Assembly: GCA_964430225.1 (NCBI GenBank)
Contig: CAYSFE010000003.1
Span: 1-64,000 of the forward strand
Source: CAYSFE01 sp964430225
Lineage (GTDB): Bacteria > Patescibacteriota > Dojkabacteria > GCA-016699595 > JBAXKR01
DNA: 64,000 nt
Direction: 5' to 3'
This document shows, piece after piece, positions 9,050-17,007 of this stretch; position 1 is the stretch's first letter; each line of letters opens with the position of its first letter. The notes beneath the pieces were generated by a model. The model saw only the letters and a program-made list of their open reading frames with translations, did no database searches and was not told where the DNA came from. A program made the translations under genes and the position numbers.

Positions 9050-9844
9050 ATGAAGAATAATAAAGACTTAGGATATGCATTAGTTACAGGTGGGGCAAAA
9101 GGAATAGGTAGAGCTTTATCAGAAGAACTAGCAAAAAATATGTTTAATCTCCTTTTAATTGGAAGAGATCAAGTAGCTTTAGACAAAGCTAAAGAAGAGA
9201 TAAGACAAAAGGGATACCATATAGACATACAAACACTTTCCTTAGATCTTACTAACATAGAAAGCTACGACAAAATCTTTGAGTTTGTGAAACAAAACAA
9301 TATATCTTTAAAGCTAGTAGTAAACAATGCAGGAGCATCTAAACTAGAAAGACTTTCAGAACTAACAACAGAGGGTATTTTCAAAGAAACAGTATTAGAC
9401 TTAATAGCTCCAGTCTCTTTAATGCTTAAATATTACGAGTATTTAAAAGAAAATAATCTTGTTGGAGAGGTAATAAATATAAACTCATTAGTAGTAAGAT
9501 CTAAATCTCATCCAAGACTAGGACTATATAGATCTCTTAAAATATCTCTTGATGATCTATCTCTAGAACTAGATAAAGACCTAAGAGAGAATGGATATAT
9601 AAATCTAGATATATATAATACCTACTTAGGAGCTATTATAGGAACAGGAATAGATACAGCAAAAGTAGCAGATAAGTCACCAGGCAAACTAACTACAGGT
9701 GAAGTAGCAAAAGTAATAGTAGATGAATATATGAATGGGAATAAGGTAATAGTACCAGGATTCATCAACAAACTAGCTTACTTCTTCTCTCCTTTCATAC
9801 CAGACTTCATAGCAAGAAACTCACTTAGGAATCTTTACGGTTAA
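9050..9844 (+). CDS. Short-chain dehydrogenase/reductase (SDR)
   Basis: 264 residues with a Rossmann-type NAD(P)-binding N-terminus TGGAKGIG (residues 13-20), the NNAG motif, an INS active-site serine region and the catalytic YRSLK (Y-x3-K). It is thus a classical SDR oxidoreductase of the DltE/YqjQ-like kind, with a C-terminal hydrophobic patch (INKLAYFFSPFIPDF) that may touch the membrane. It starts 1 nt after the solute-binding protein stop (TAATATG), so it is cotranscribed with it. The substrate is unknown. It ends tail to tail with the J-domain gene, with no spacer. Confidence 0.85.
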   Translation: MKNNKDLGYALVTGGAKGIGRALSEELAKNMFNLLLIGRDQVALDKAKEEIRQKGYHIDIQTLSLDLTNIESYDKIFEFVKQNNISLKLVVNNAGASKLERLSELTTEGIFKETVLDLIAPVSLMLKYYEYLKENNLVGEVININSLVVRSKSHPRLGLYRSLKISLDDLSLELDKDLRENGYINLDIYNTYLGAIIGTGIDTAKVADKSPGKLTTGEVAKVIVDEYMNGNKVIVPGFINKLAYFFSPFIPDFIARNSLRNLYG

Positions 9845-10627
9845 TTAACTCATTTTACCTAACATTTCATTAAATCCAATTATTATTCCTCTATTAACCC
9901 AAGGATTTCTATTATGTTCTTCTTCTATTATTTTAAATGTATTATCCATTCTAGTTTCTAATTCCTCTCCTGTAAAAAACACTTCTCTATATATTTCCCA
10001 TTCTCTTTTTGCATCTTGAACCAGAAAAAAGTTTAATCCTCTAAAATCTTGAGCTTTTAATGCTGTCATAAAAGTCCAAAGTGAAAGTCTATAGCCTCTT
10101 TCTTTGACTCGAATAGTTTCTGAAAATTTAAGAAGTTCAGGTAGGTATAATCTTTTAAGCTCTCCAGGGTAAGACATGGCTAGTTCTTCAATTGCATGTA
10201 GCTCATCAAGTGTTTTCAGATTGTACTTTTCAAAACTAGCAAAAGAAATATTTAATTTACTTGCCTTAGCCAAATCTTTAAATAAATCTCTTAATATTTC
10301 TGGAAGGTTATCAAGTTGTTCTAAAAAACCTACTTTACCAGCTTCAATCCCATGAGTATTTCTCCAATTAATGTATTCACGATCATAATCACTCTTCTTT
10401 AAAGGATCTTTTAATACTTGGTAAGCTTCATTCAACGACGCCATTTTTGCACTTGCTTTCAATTTATCTTCTGGATCATAGAATTTATCGGGATGGATAG
10501 TCCTAGCTAATAATCGATACTGCCTTTGAATTATTTGCGGTGTAATAGAACTTGGATCTCTTCCCCTTAACCCCAATGTAGAATAGTGATCTTTAAATTC
10601 ATTATGAGGAGCTTCAGGAGTGGGCAT
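9845..10627 (-). CDS. J-domain (DnaJ-like) protein
   Basis: 260 residues. The N-terminal 80 form a J domain: HYSTLGL, then the diagnostic HPD at residues 45-47 (RTIHPDKFYDPEDK), then SLNEAYQVLKDP. This region stimulates Hsp70 (DnaK) ATPase. The remaining 180 residues are helical and lack the Gly/Phe linker and zinc-finger of DnaJ, so this is a type III J protein with a dedicated, unrecognised C-terminal domain. No dnaK is in the window. It is a single gene, convergent with the SDR gene and upstream-flanked by tRNA-Lys. Confidence 0.85.
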   Translation of the reverse strand: MPTPEAPHNEFKDHYSTLGLRGRDPSSITPQIIQRQYRLLARTIHPDKFYDPEDKLKASAKMASLNEAYQVLKDPLKKSDYDREYINWRNTHGIEAGKVGFLEQLDNLPEILRDLFKDLAKASKLNISFASFEKYNLKTLDELHAIEELAMSYPGELKRLYLPELLKFSETIRVKERGYRLSLWTFMTALKAQDFRGLNFFLVQDAKREWEIYREVFFTGEELETRMDNTFKIIEEEHNRNPWVNRGIIIGFNEMLGKMS

Positions 10628-10649
10628 ATATATTTGTAATTAAATATAT

Positions 10650-10720
10650 GAGAGCGGTGGGATTTGAACCCACGACCAATTGCTTAAGAGGCAACTGCTC
10701 TACCACTGAGCTACGCTCCC
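10650..10720 (-). tRNA. tRNA-Lys (anticodon CUU)
   Basis: On the minus strand the sequence folds into a full cloverleaf. The acceptor GGGAGCG (10720-10714) pairs with CGCTCTC (10657-10651), with a D arm GCTC/GAGC, anticodon stem GTTGC/GCAAT with loop CTCTTAA (anticodon CTT), and T arm GTGGG-TTCAAAT-CCCAC. CCA is not encoded. It lies 9 nt downstream of tRNA-Arg, probably in one transcript. Confidence 0.95.
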
Positions 10721-10729
10721 AAACTCATA

Positions 10730-10803
10730 CGCACCAGGAGGGACTCGAACCCCCAACAAACTGTTTCGAAGACAGTTACTCTATCCAGTTGAGCTACTGG
10801 TGC
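10730..10803 (-). tRNA. tRNA-Arg (anticodon UCG)
   Basis: On the minus strand the acceptor GCACCAG pairs with CTGGTGC, the anticodon stem ACTGT/ACAGT carries loop CTTCGAA (anticodon TCG), and the T arm contains GGGGGTTCGAGTCCC. CCA is not encoded. A TATAAT on the minus strand at 10817-10812 ends eight bases upstream of the tRNA and probably drives both tRNAs; it sits between the tRNA and the atpC stop. Confidence 0.95.
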
Positions 10804-10819
10804 AGTATTTAATTATACT

Positions 10820-11209
10820 CTATTCTACCAGTTTTCTCTTAAATTTCTCGTATCTTAACTGCTTTTCTAGCTCAATTAGCTCCTTTTCAGGTAGCTTTCC
10901 AGATAGTTTTAACTTAGCATTTTCCTCTGCTTTAGCTATTTCTGCTAGTACAATTTCCTCTTCCATAATAGCATCATCGCAAAGAATTTGAACATTGTTA
11001 GATTTTACAGATAAGAAACCACCACTTATGGCAATCTTTCTTAAAGATTCACCTTCTTTAACTACTAGTTCTCCAATATCAAGAGATGTAACTAGATCCT
11101 GATGGTTATTAAGTATTCCTATGATCCCACTTTTTGTAGGAACCATAAGTTCAGATACATTATCAGATACTAGTATTTGTTTTACTGAAGATAGTATATT
11201 TACTTTCAT
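10820..11209 (-). CDS. atpC: ATP synthase F1 subunit epsilon
   Basis: 129 residues. The N-terminal beta-barrel has the usual SVKQILVSDNVSELMVPTKSG and GILNNHQDLVTSLD blocks (equivalent to the PGxxGEFGIL-H-P-L region). The C-terminal part is two helices (IAKAEENAKLKLSG). It couples and inhibits rotation in F1. It overlaps atpD by 4 nt and is the last gene of the operon. Confidence 0.92.
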   Translation of the reverse strand: MKVNILSSVKQILVSDNVSELMVPTKSGIIGILNNHQDLVTSLDIGELVVKEGESLRKIAISGGFLSVKSNNVQILCDDAIMEEEIVLAEIAKAEENAKLKLSGKLPEKELIELEKQLRYEKFKRKLVE

Positions 11210-12579
11210 TTAGTTCTCACTTCATCAATAGAACCGATCATATAGAATTTAGATTCATTAACATCATCAAATTCTCCTTTAAGAATCTTATCGAATCCTG
11301 AAATAGTATCTGATAGTTTTACATATGCTCCTTTTTGTCCCGTGAATTGTTCTGCAACATGGAATGGTTGAGTTAAGAATCTTTGAATCTTACGAGCACG
11401 GGATACAGTAAGTTTATCTTCATCAGATAATTCTTCTACACCAAGAATTGCAATAATATCTTGTAAGTCTTTGTATTTTTGTAATGTCTTTTGTACTGCT
11501 TTTGCCACTCTATAGTGTTCTTCTTCTACTACTATTGGAGATAGTGCTGTAGAGAAAGATGATAGTGGATCAACAGCTGGGTATAGTCCTTGCTCTGCTA
11601 GTGATCTTTCAAGCACTATTGTTGAATCAAGATGAGCAAATGTATTAGCAGGTGCTGGATCAGTATAGTCATCAGCAGGTACATATACAGCTTGAAGTGA
11701 TGTTACAGATCCCCTACTTGTTGATGTGATTCTTTCTTGTAAATATCCCATTTCATCAGAAAGAGTTGGTTGATATCCCACAGCTGATGGAAGTCTACCA
11801 AGTAAAGCAGATACTTCAGATCCTGCTTGTGTGAATCTAAAGATATTATCTATGAAAAGTAAAACATCTTTATTCTCTTTATCTCTAAAATATTCAGCCA
11901 TTGTAAGACCAGTCAATGCAACTCTGTATCTAACACCAGGTGTTTCATTCATTTGACCAAACACCATAGCTGTTTTATCAATAACTCCTGATTCTTTCAT
12001 TTCCTGATATAAAGCGGTACCTTCACGAGTTCTTTCTCCTACTCCTGTAAATACAGAGTATCCACTATGTTCTGTAGCTAAATTATATATTAGTTCTTGT
12101 ATTACAACAGTCTTTCCTACTCCTGCTCCTCCAAATGCTCCAATCTTTCCACCTTTAACAAAAGGACATATTAGATCAATGACTTTAATACCAGTTTCAA
12201 GTACTTCTAGTTTAGTAGATTGTTCACTAAACTTAGGAGCATCGCGATGGATACTAGATCTATTCTCAGTTAGTTCTTCTTTATGATCAATTGCATTACC
12301 AAGAACATTAAATATTCTTCCAAGTACTTTCTCTCCTACTGGAACTTGAATACTAGTTCCAAGAGATGAAACTTCCATTCCTCTTTTAATACCATCTGTA
12401 GTTCCCATAGCTAGTGTTCTTACACTATCTTTACCAATATGCTGTTGTACTTCTAGCACAAGCTTCTTACCATCCGCTCTCTCTATTTCAAGAGCATCAT
12501 ATATGTTTGGTAATTGTTGAGATGTAAAACTTACATCAACTACAACTCCAAGTATTTGTTCTATTTTTCCTTTGTTCAT
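11206..12579 (-). CDS. atpD: ATP synthase F1 subunit beta (catalytic)
   Basis: 457 residues, close to the usual 460-470. Walker A is GGAGVGKT (about residue 153), followed by GVGERTREG, the Walker B region LLFIDNIFRFTQAGSEVSALLGR and ALSPIVVEEEHY. It carries the catalytic ATP sites of the F1 head. It sits between atpG and atpC, the common bacterial order. Confidence 0.97.
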   Translation of the reverse strand: MNKGKIEQILGVVVDVSFTSQQLPNIYDALEIERADGKKLVLEVQQHIGKDSVRTLAMGTTDGIKRGMEVSSLGTSIQVPVGEKVLGRIFNVLGNAIDHKEELTENRSSIHRDAPKFSEQSTKLEVLETGIKVIDLICPFVKGGKIGAFGGAGVGKTVVIQELIYNLATEHSGYSVFTGVGERTREGTALYQEMKESGVIDKTAMVFGQMNETPGVRYRVALTGLTMAEYFRDKENKDVLLFIDNIFRFTQAGSEVSALLGRLPSAVGYQPTLSDEMGYLQERITSTSRGSVTSLQAVYVPADDYTDPAPANTFAHLDSTIVLERSLAEQGLYPAVDPLSSFSTALSPIVVEEEHYRVAKAVQKTLQKYKDLQDIIAILGVEELSDEDKLTVSRARKIQRFLTQPFHVAEQFTGQKGAYVKLSDTISGFDKILKGEFDDVNESKFYMIGSIDEVRTK

Positions 12580-12599
12580 ATTAGTAAAATTATATTAAA

Positions 12600-13466
12600 T
12601 TATATATTTGATCCACCTACTACATCTAACATTTCTTTTGTAATTTTTTCTTGTCTGACTCTGTTATATAGTAGTCCTAATTTTTTAATTATCTTACCTG
12701 CATTATCTGTAGCATTCTTCATAGCTACAAATCTGCTAGCAAATTCTGATGCATTAGTTTGAAGTAAAGCGTTATATATACTAGCTTGAAAATATTCTTT
12801 AACCAGGAGATTTAAAACCTCTTCTTTAGATGGTTCAAATATTAAATTTGAATTAGATGTTTTAGATTCTAATTTCTCTATTCCTACAGGTAATACTCGC
12901 TCATTTGTAGGTTTTTGTATTAGTGTGTTTATGAACTTAGGATAGAACACATATACTTCATCATATGTGCTATCTACAAACTTCTTTTCTACTTCTTCAA
13001 ATACAGGAATTAGTTCATATGTAGAAACTCCTTCTTTTAGATCCCCATAATGAGAGATAACATTTATTCCAAGTCTATTAAATATCTTTAATCCATATTT
13101 ATACAAACTTAATCCTTCTACCTTAATATTCCCATTTTTTTCTTTTAATGATTTGATAAAAGTATTTAAATGAAGTGTGAGATTTGAGTTTAGAGAACCT
13201 GTAAATCCTCTACTTGTTGCTATTAAAACTATTAAAACATTTTTTACTGATTTAGACTTTCTAAGTAGTGGTAATCCTTCAAACTTAGAAAGATCTCCCA
13301 TGTTATTCACAATATTGTTAATACCTTCATTGTAAAAGCTGAATTGCTTAGCTCTCATCTCAGTTCTTTTTATCTTAGTAGCTGCAACCATTTGAAGTGC
13401 TTTAGTCACTTTAGCAGTAGACTTAATACTCTTCATTTGTGTTTTTAAAGCTCTTAAGTTTGCCAC
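12600..13466 (-). CDS. atpG: ATP synthase F1 subunit gamma (rotor shaft)
   Basis: 288 residues. Both long coiled-coil termini are recognisable: KTQMKSIKSTAKVTKALQMV at the N-terminus, and FASRFVAMKNATDNAGKIIK near the C-terminus with the conserved RFVAM-x-x-AT-x-NA. It is the central shaft joining the c-ring to the catalytic head. It overlaps the atpA stop by 1 nt, indicating coupled translation. Confidence 0.95.
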   Translation of the reverse strand: MANLRALKTQMKSIKSTAKVTKALQMVAATKIKRTEMRAKQFSFYNEGINNIVNNMGDLSKFEGLPLLRKSKSVKNVLIVLIATSRGFTGSLNSNLTLHLNTFIKSLKEKNGNIKVEGLSLYKYGLKIFNRLGINVISHYGDLKEGVSTYELIPVFEEVEKKFVDSTYDEVYVFYPKFINTLIQKPTNERVLPVGIEKLESKTSNSNLIFEPSKEEVLNLLVKEYFQASIYNALLQTNASEFASRFVAMKNATDNAGKIIKKLGLLYNRVRQEKITKEMLDVVGGSNI

Positions 13467-14908
13467 TATATAGTTCCTTCTATAGCTTCTTTAATCTTTT
13501 TCTCTATACTTTCATCAAGTGCTTTCTTCTCTCTTATCTCACTAAGTAGCACTTTATGATTTGTTCTTAGATTTAGTCTAAACTTATCTTCCCATGCTGA
13601 TACCTTTACTACTTCCATCTTATCTAGATATCCATTAACAGCTGCAAAGAAGATACATACTTGTTCTTCAACCGGAACTGGAGAATATTGTTTTTGTTTA
13701 AGTATTTCTGTAAGTCTTGCACCTCTATCAATCTTTGCTTTAGTTTCAGGATCTAGATCAGATCCAAACTGAGCAAAAGTAGCAAGTTCTCTATATTGAG
13801 AAAGTTCTAGTCTTAATTTACCAGCAACTTGTTTCATAGCTTTTAACTGTGCCGATCCTCCAACACGAGATACAGAAAGACCCACATTAATAGCTGGTCT
13901 AATACCTGAGTTAAAGATATCACTATCTAGAAATATCTGACCATCAGTAATACTGATAATATTTGTTGGAATATATGCTGAAATATCTCCAGCTAGTGTT
14001 TCAACAATAGGGAGAGAGGTAATAGATCCTCCACCTAATTCATCATTAAGTTGTGCTGATCTTTCAAGTAATCTTGAGTGAAGATAGAATACATCTCCTG
14101 GGTATGCTTCTCTTCCTGGAGGTCTTCTTAAGATTAAACTTATCTGTCTATATGCTGATGCATGTTTTGATAGATCATCATATATAATTAAAACATCTTT
14201 ATGTTGATTCATGAAATATTCTGCAATTGATGTAGCAGCAAGTGGAGAAATATATTGCATAGATGCACCATCTGACGCATTAGCAGCAACTACTATTGTA
14301 TATTTCATAGCATCAGTCTCTTTAAGCTTTTGAACTATTTGAGCAATCTTAGATGCTTTCTGACCAATACTTACATATATACAAACTACATCTTGTCCAT
14401 TCTGATTTATGATTGTATCTATAGCTACTGCTGTCTTTCCTGTTTGTCTATCTCCAATGATTAATTGTCTTTGACCTTTACCAATATTTGTCATTCCATC
14501 TATGGATTTAATACCAGTTTGAAGAGGACGTTTAACATCTTTTCTATCAATAACTCCTGGAGATTCTACTTCAAGAGGCATGTTTGTTACTTTTTCATGT
14601 GTTAAAGCTTCTCCATCTATTGGATTACCAAGTGGATCAATTACTCTTCCTAAGTATGCTTCACTTACTGGGATAGATAGAAGTTTACCTGTACTTTCTA
14701 CCAAATCTCCTTCAGAGATCTTTTTATAGTCGCCCAAAACTATGATACCCACTTTATCTTTTTCAAGATTAAGTGCTAATCCCATTACATCATCTCTCTC
14801 TTTATTCTTATTGAACTTTACTAGTTCTGAGTATCCTACTTTTGAGAGACCATCAACAAAAGCAATACCATCTTTAACTTCTAATACTCTACCTGTATTT
14901 GTGAACAT
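13466..14908 (-). CDS. atpA: ATP synthase F1 subunit alpha
   Basis: 480 residues, slightly shorter than the usual 500 or so, with the N-terminus starting directly at the beta-barrel (TGRVLEVKDGIAFVDGL). Walker A is GDRQTGKT (about residues 153-160), with the downstream blocks LLRRPPGREAYPGD and SITDGQIFLDSDIFN. It forms the non-catalytic sites of the F1 hexamer. Confidence 0.97.
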   Translation of the reverse strand: MFTNTGRVLEVKDGIAFVDGLSKVGYSELVKFNKNKERDDVMGLALNLEKDKVGIIVLGDYKKISEGDLVESTGKLLSIPVSEAYLGRVIDPLGNPIDGEALTHEKVTNMPLEVESPGVIDRKDVKRPLQTGIKSIDGMTNIGKGQRQLIIGDRQTGKTAVAIDTIINQNGQDVVCIYVSIGQKASKIAQIVQKLKETDAMKYTIVVAANASDGASMQYISPLAATSIAEYFMNQHKDVLIIYDDLSKHASAYRQISLILRRPPGREAYPGDVFYLHSRLLERSAQLNDELGGGSITSLPIVETLAGDISAYIPTNIISITDGQIFLDSDIFNSGIRPAINVGLSVSRVGGSAQLKAMKQVAGKLRLELSQYRELATFAQFGSDLDPETKAKIDRGARLTEILKQKQYSPVPVEEQVCIFFAAVNGYLDKMEVVKVSAWEDKFRLNLRTNHKVLLSEIREKKALDESIEKKIKEAIEGTI

Positions 14909-14919
14909 GTTTTATATAC

Positions 14920-15294
14920 TTATATCTTAAGTTCTGAAATTGATTTTGAAAGACTAAGATCAATTAGGTTATCGTTATGTCTAACTACAATTCCACCTTT
15001 AATCTTAGCATCAATTCTATAGTCGAAAACTAATTCTTGAGATTGAAACTTCTTAACTACACTATCTTCTAAATCCTTTTCTTGTTCCTTAGAAAGAGGT
15101 GTAGCACTTAACACTTCTATAACTATTAACTTACCATTTAAAATATCTTGGTACTTTCCATACACTTTATCAATATCTCCTTCTTTCATATTCTTCACTA
15201 TTGTGAAAAGAATTGAACCTGTATCAGCCCCATTCTTTTTTAGTTCTTTAAGTTCTAAATATATGTTTTTAGCTTGTATGTTTAAGTTACTCAT
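14920..15294 (-). CDS. atpH: ATP synthase subunit delta, shortened
   Basis: 124 residues, against about 175-180 in most bacteria. The C-terminal part is kept: PLSKEQEKDLEDSVVKKF, then KGGIVVRHNDNLIDLSLSKS, which matches the G-G-x-x-x-x-x-x-x-x-x-D-x-S signature. The N-terminal six-helix bundle that grips alpha is reduced by about 50 residues. The position between atpF and atpA supports the identity. The shortening may reflect a streamlined peripheral stalk. Confidence 0.85.
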   Translation of the reverse strand: MSNLNIQAKNIYLELKELKKNGADTGSILFTIVKNMKEGDIDKVYGKYQDILNGKLIVIEVLSATPLSKEQEKDLEDSVVKKFQSQELVFDYRIDAKIKGGIVVRHNDNLIDLSLSKSISELKI

Positions 15295-15773
15295 TATATT
15301 TTTTTAATAGCTTGATCAATTAGTTTAGGATCTACCTTTTCCATTCTTTCATTCCAAAGCTCTTCTACTGCTTTCTTTACAGCTACTTCAACTTGAGAGT
15401 TCATAGTTGCTTTAAGATCAGCTCTTTCTTGATCTAGTCTCTTTACAGCTGCATCTACAATTCCTTTAGCTTCAAGATTAGCTTTAGTAACAATATCTGA
15501 TCTTTGAGTTAATCCTTCTTTTCTTGAGCTTTCTAAAATCTTGTCGGTTTCTTTTGAAACTTCCTCGAATTTCTTACTTACTTCAAGTTCAAGATTAGTC
15601 ATCTTTGTTTCAAGATCTTTCGTCATTGCCATGTTCTTATCTATCTGAGATCTTCTCTCATCTAGACTTTTTGTAAGAGCTGACAATACAAACTTATCTA
15701 AAACGATGTAAAGAACTATTGTTAGGATTAGATATATTAATATTTTTAGTGGATCTAGTCCGAATGCTTCCAT
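15294..15773 (-). CDS. atpF: ATP synthase F0 subunit b
   Basis: 159 residues with one N-terminal membrane helix (ILIYLILTIVLYIVLDKFV) and a long charged coiled coil. It is the peripheral stalk that holds F1 static relative to subunit a. It overlaps atpH by 1 nt. A single b gene implies a homodimer. Confidence 0.93.
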   Translation of the reverse strand: MEAFGLDPLKILIYLILTIVLYIVLDKFVLSALTKSLDERRSQIDKNMAMTKDLETKMTNLELEVSKKFEEVSKETDKILESSRKEGLTQRSDIVTKANLEAKGIVDAAVKRLDQERADLKATMNSQVEVAVKKAVEELWNERMEKVDPKLIDQAIKKI

Positions 15774-15777
15774 TTAT

Positions 15778-15996
15778 TTATATTATAAGAGCTAGAACTA
15801 GAGAAATGATTGCAATACCTTCTGCGAATGCTAAAGGTAAAATCATAGCACCTCTAACTTTAGAGTCTGCTTCTGGATTTCTTCCAATAGCTTCCATTGC
15901 TTTAGCACCGGTAAGTCCAAGAGCGATACCAGGACCAAATCCTGCTAATGCGATTGCAATACCTTTTGCTAAAAATCTTACTGCTTCTGCGTCCAT
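15778..15996 (-). CDS. atpE: ATP synthase F0 subunit c (rotor ring)
   Basis: 72 residues forming a two-helix hairpin: Gly/Ala-rich helix 1 (AGFGPGIALGLTGAKAMEAI), polar loop GRNPEA, and helix 2 with the ion-binding Glu59 (LPLAFAEGIAI). The Gln of the G-x-G-Q-G sodium pattern is replaced by Pro and no Ser/Thr follows Glu59. A proton-driven ring is therefore the better inference. Confidence 0.95.
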   Translation of the reverse strand: MDAEAVRFLAKGIAIALAGFGPGIALGLTGAKAMEAIGRNPEADSKVRGAMILPLAFAEGIAIISLVLALII

Positions 15997-16018
15997 TTAA
16001 ATATGTATAAAAAATAAA

Positions 16019-16915
16019 TTAATGCGACTGTTTCTCAACTGCTAAACCTGTAAAACTAATTGTAAGCATATAGAATACATATGCTTGAATAAAACCCACA
16101 AATAACTCAAGTAACAAGAAAGGAAGTGAAAACACACCTTTAGTTAATGAATATATAGCCATTAAAAGTATCTCTCCTGCAAATACATTACCAAACAATC
16201 TAAAACTAAATGATAGTACCTTAGATAATTCTAGAAGAGACTCAAGAATACCAACAAAGAAATATATTATTGGTTCCATCCCAAACTTTCTTGGTATATT
16301 TATATACTTCTTAAAGTATTTAAATCCATTTTGTTTAACTCCCCAGTAATTAGTTAGGAAGACACTAAATATTGCAAATGCTACTGTTCCATTAAGATCT
16401 GCTGTCATTGGTCTAAATAGCGGTACAAACTCTTTATCTTCTCCTAGTATTTGAATACCACCTTCAGAGAAGTTAATTACACATTTCTTAGATAGACAAT
16501 CAAAGATACTTGTATATTCTTCATGTTTTTCTTCTTTCTTTTCTTCTACATCACTATGATCTGATGATTTTTCCACCTTAACATGTTTCTCTTCTATTAC
16601 TCCTAGAGGACCAGTTATTGGAAGTAATCCAGCCCAGTTTGAAAGAATGATTAGTGTGAAGAAAGTAAATACTAGTGGAAATATCTTTTTAGAAGGTTCT
16701 TTACCTACTGTAAAGATTGCTACATTTCTTAGAGAGTCTATTACATACTCTAAAAACAATTGAAATCTTCCTGGTTTCTCATAGTTTATCTTCTTACTGA
16801 ATATTAAAGCTACTATACATATAGCTATGACTAGAAGAACACTTAGGAAAAGTGAATTTGTAACATTAAAGCTACCAATTGAAAATATTTTTTCTGCTTG
16901 TAACGAAAATTCCAT
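16019..16915 (-). CDS. atpB: ATP synthase F0 subunit a
   Basis: 298 residues with five or six membrane helices. The essential Arg lies in LSFSFRLFGNVFAGE (about residue 238), which forms the ion half-channels beside the c-ring. An unusual charged stretch of about 30 residues (EEKHVKVEKSSDHSD, then KKEEKHEEY) interrupts the region after the second helix. It is the first gene of the ATP synthase operon and is transcribed divergently from the giant surface protein. Confidence 0.95.
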   Translation of the reverse strand: MEFSLQAEKIFSIGSFNVTNSLFLSVLLVIAICIVALIFSKKINYEKPGRFQLFLEYVIDSLRNVAIFTVGKEPSKKIFPLVFTFFTLIILSNWAGLLPITGPLGVIEEKHVKVEKSSDHSDVEEKKEEKHEEYTSIFDCLSKKCVINFSEGGIQILGEDKEFVPLFRPMTADLNGTVAFAIFSVFLTNYWGVKQNGFKYFKKYINIPRKFGMEPIIYFFVGILESLLELSKVLSFSFRLFGNVFAGEILLMAIYSLTKGVFSLPFLLLELFVGFIQAYVFYMLTISFTGLAVEKQSH

Positions 16916-16931
16916 AAATACTACAAAGCAA

Positions 16932-16961
16932 AGTATACCCTATCTGGTGCTTCTCATTCAA
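16932..16961 (-). promoter_or_regulatory. Promoter of the ATP synthase operon
   Basis: On the minus strand TTGAAT (16961-16956), an 18-bp spacer, and TATACT (16937-16932), 16 bases before the atpB ATG. The start site would give a leader of only about 10 nt with no Shine-Dalgarno. It is back to back with the promoter at 16973-17001, the two -35 boxes being 11 bp apart. Confidence 0.6.
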
Positions 16962-16972
16962 CCATTTTGAGT

Positions 16973-17001
16973 TTGACTAAAGATTAAATTCTATACATAA
17001 T
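16973..17001 (+). promoter_or_regulatory. Promoter of the giant surface protein gene, leaderless
   Basis: TTGACT (16973-16978), a 17-bp spacer, then CATAAT (16996-17001), six bases before the ATG at 17008. The expected transcription start falls on the A of the start codon. Confidence 0.65.
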
Positions 17002-17007
17002 ACACAT

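Noticed and set aside
15719..16000. Open plus-strand frame opposite atpF and atpE
   Set aside because: It mirrors the low-complexity Ala/Gly/Ile codons of the c subunit and has no initiation signal or recognisable domain.
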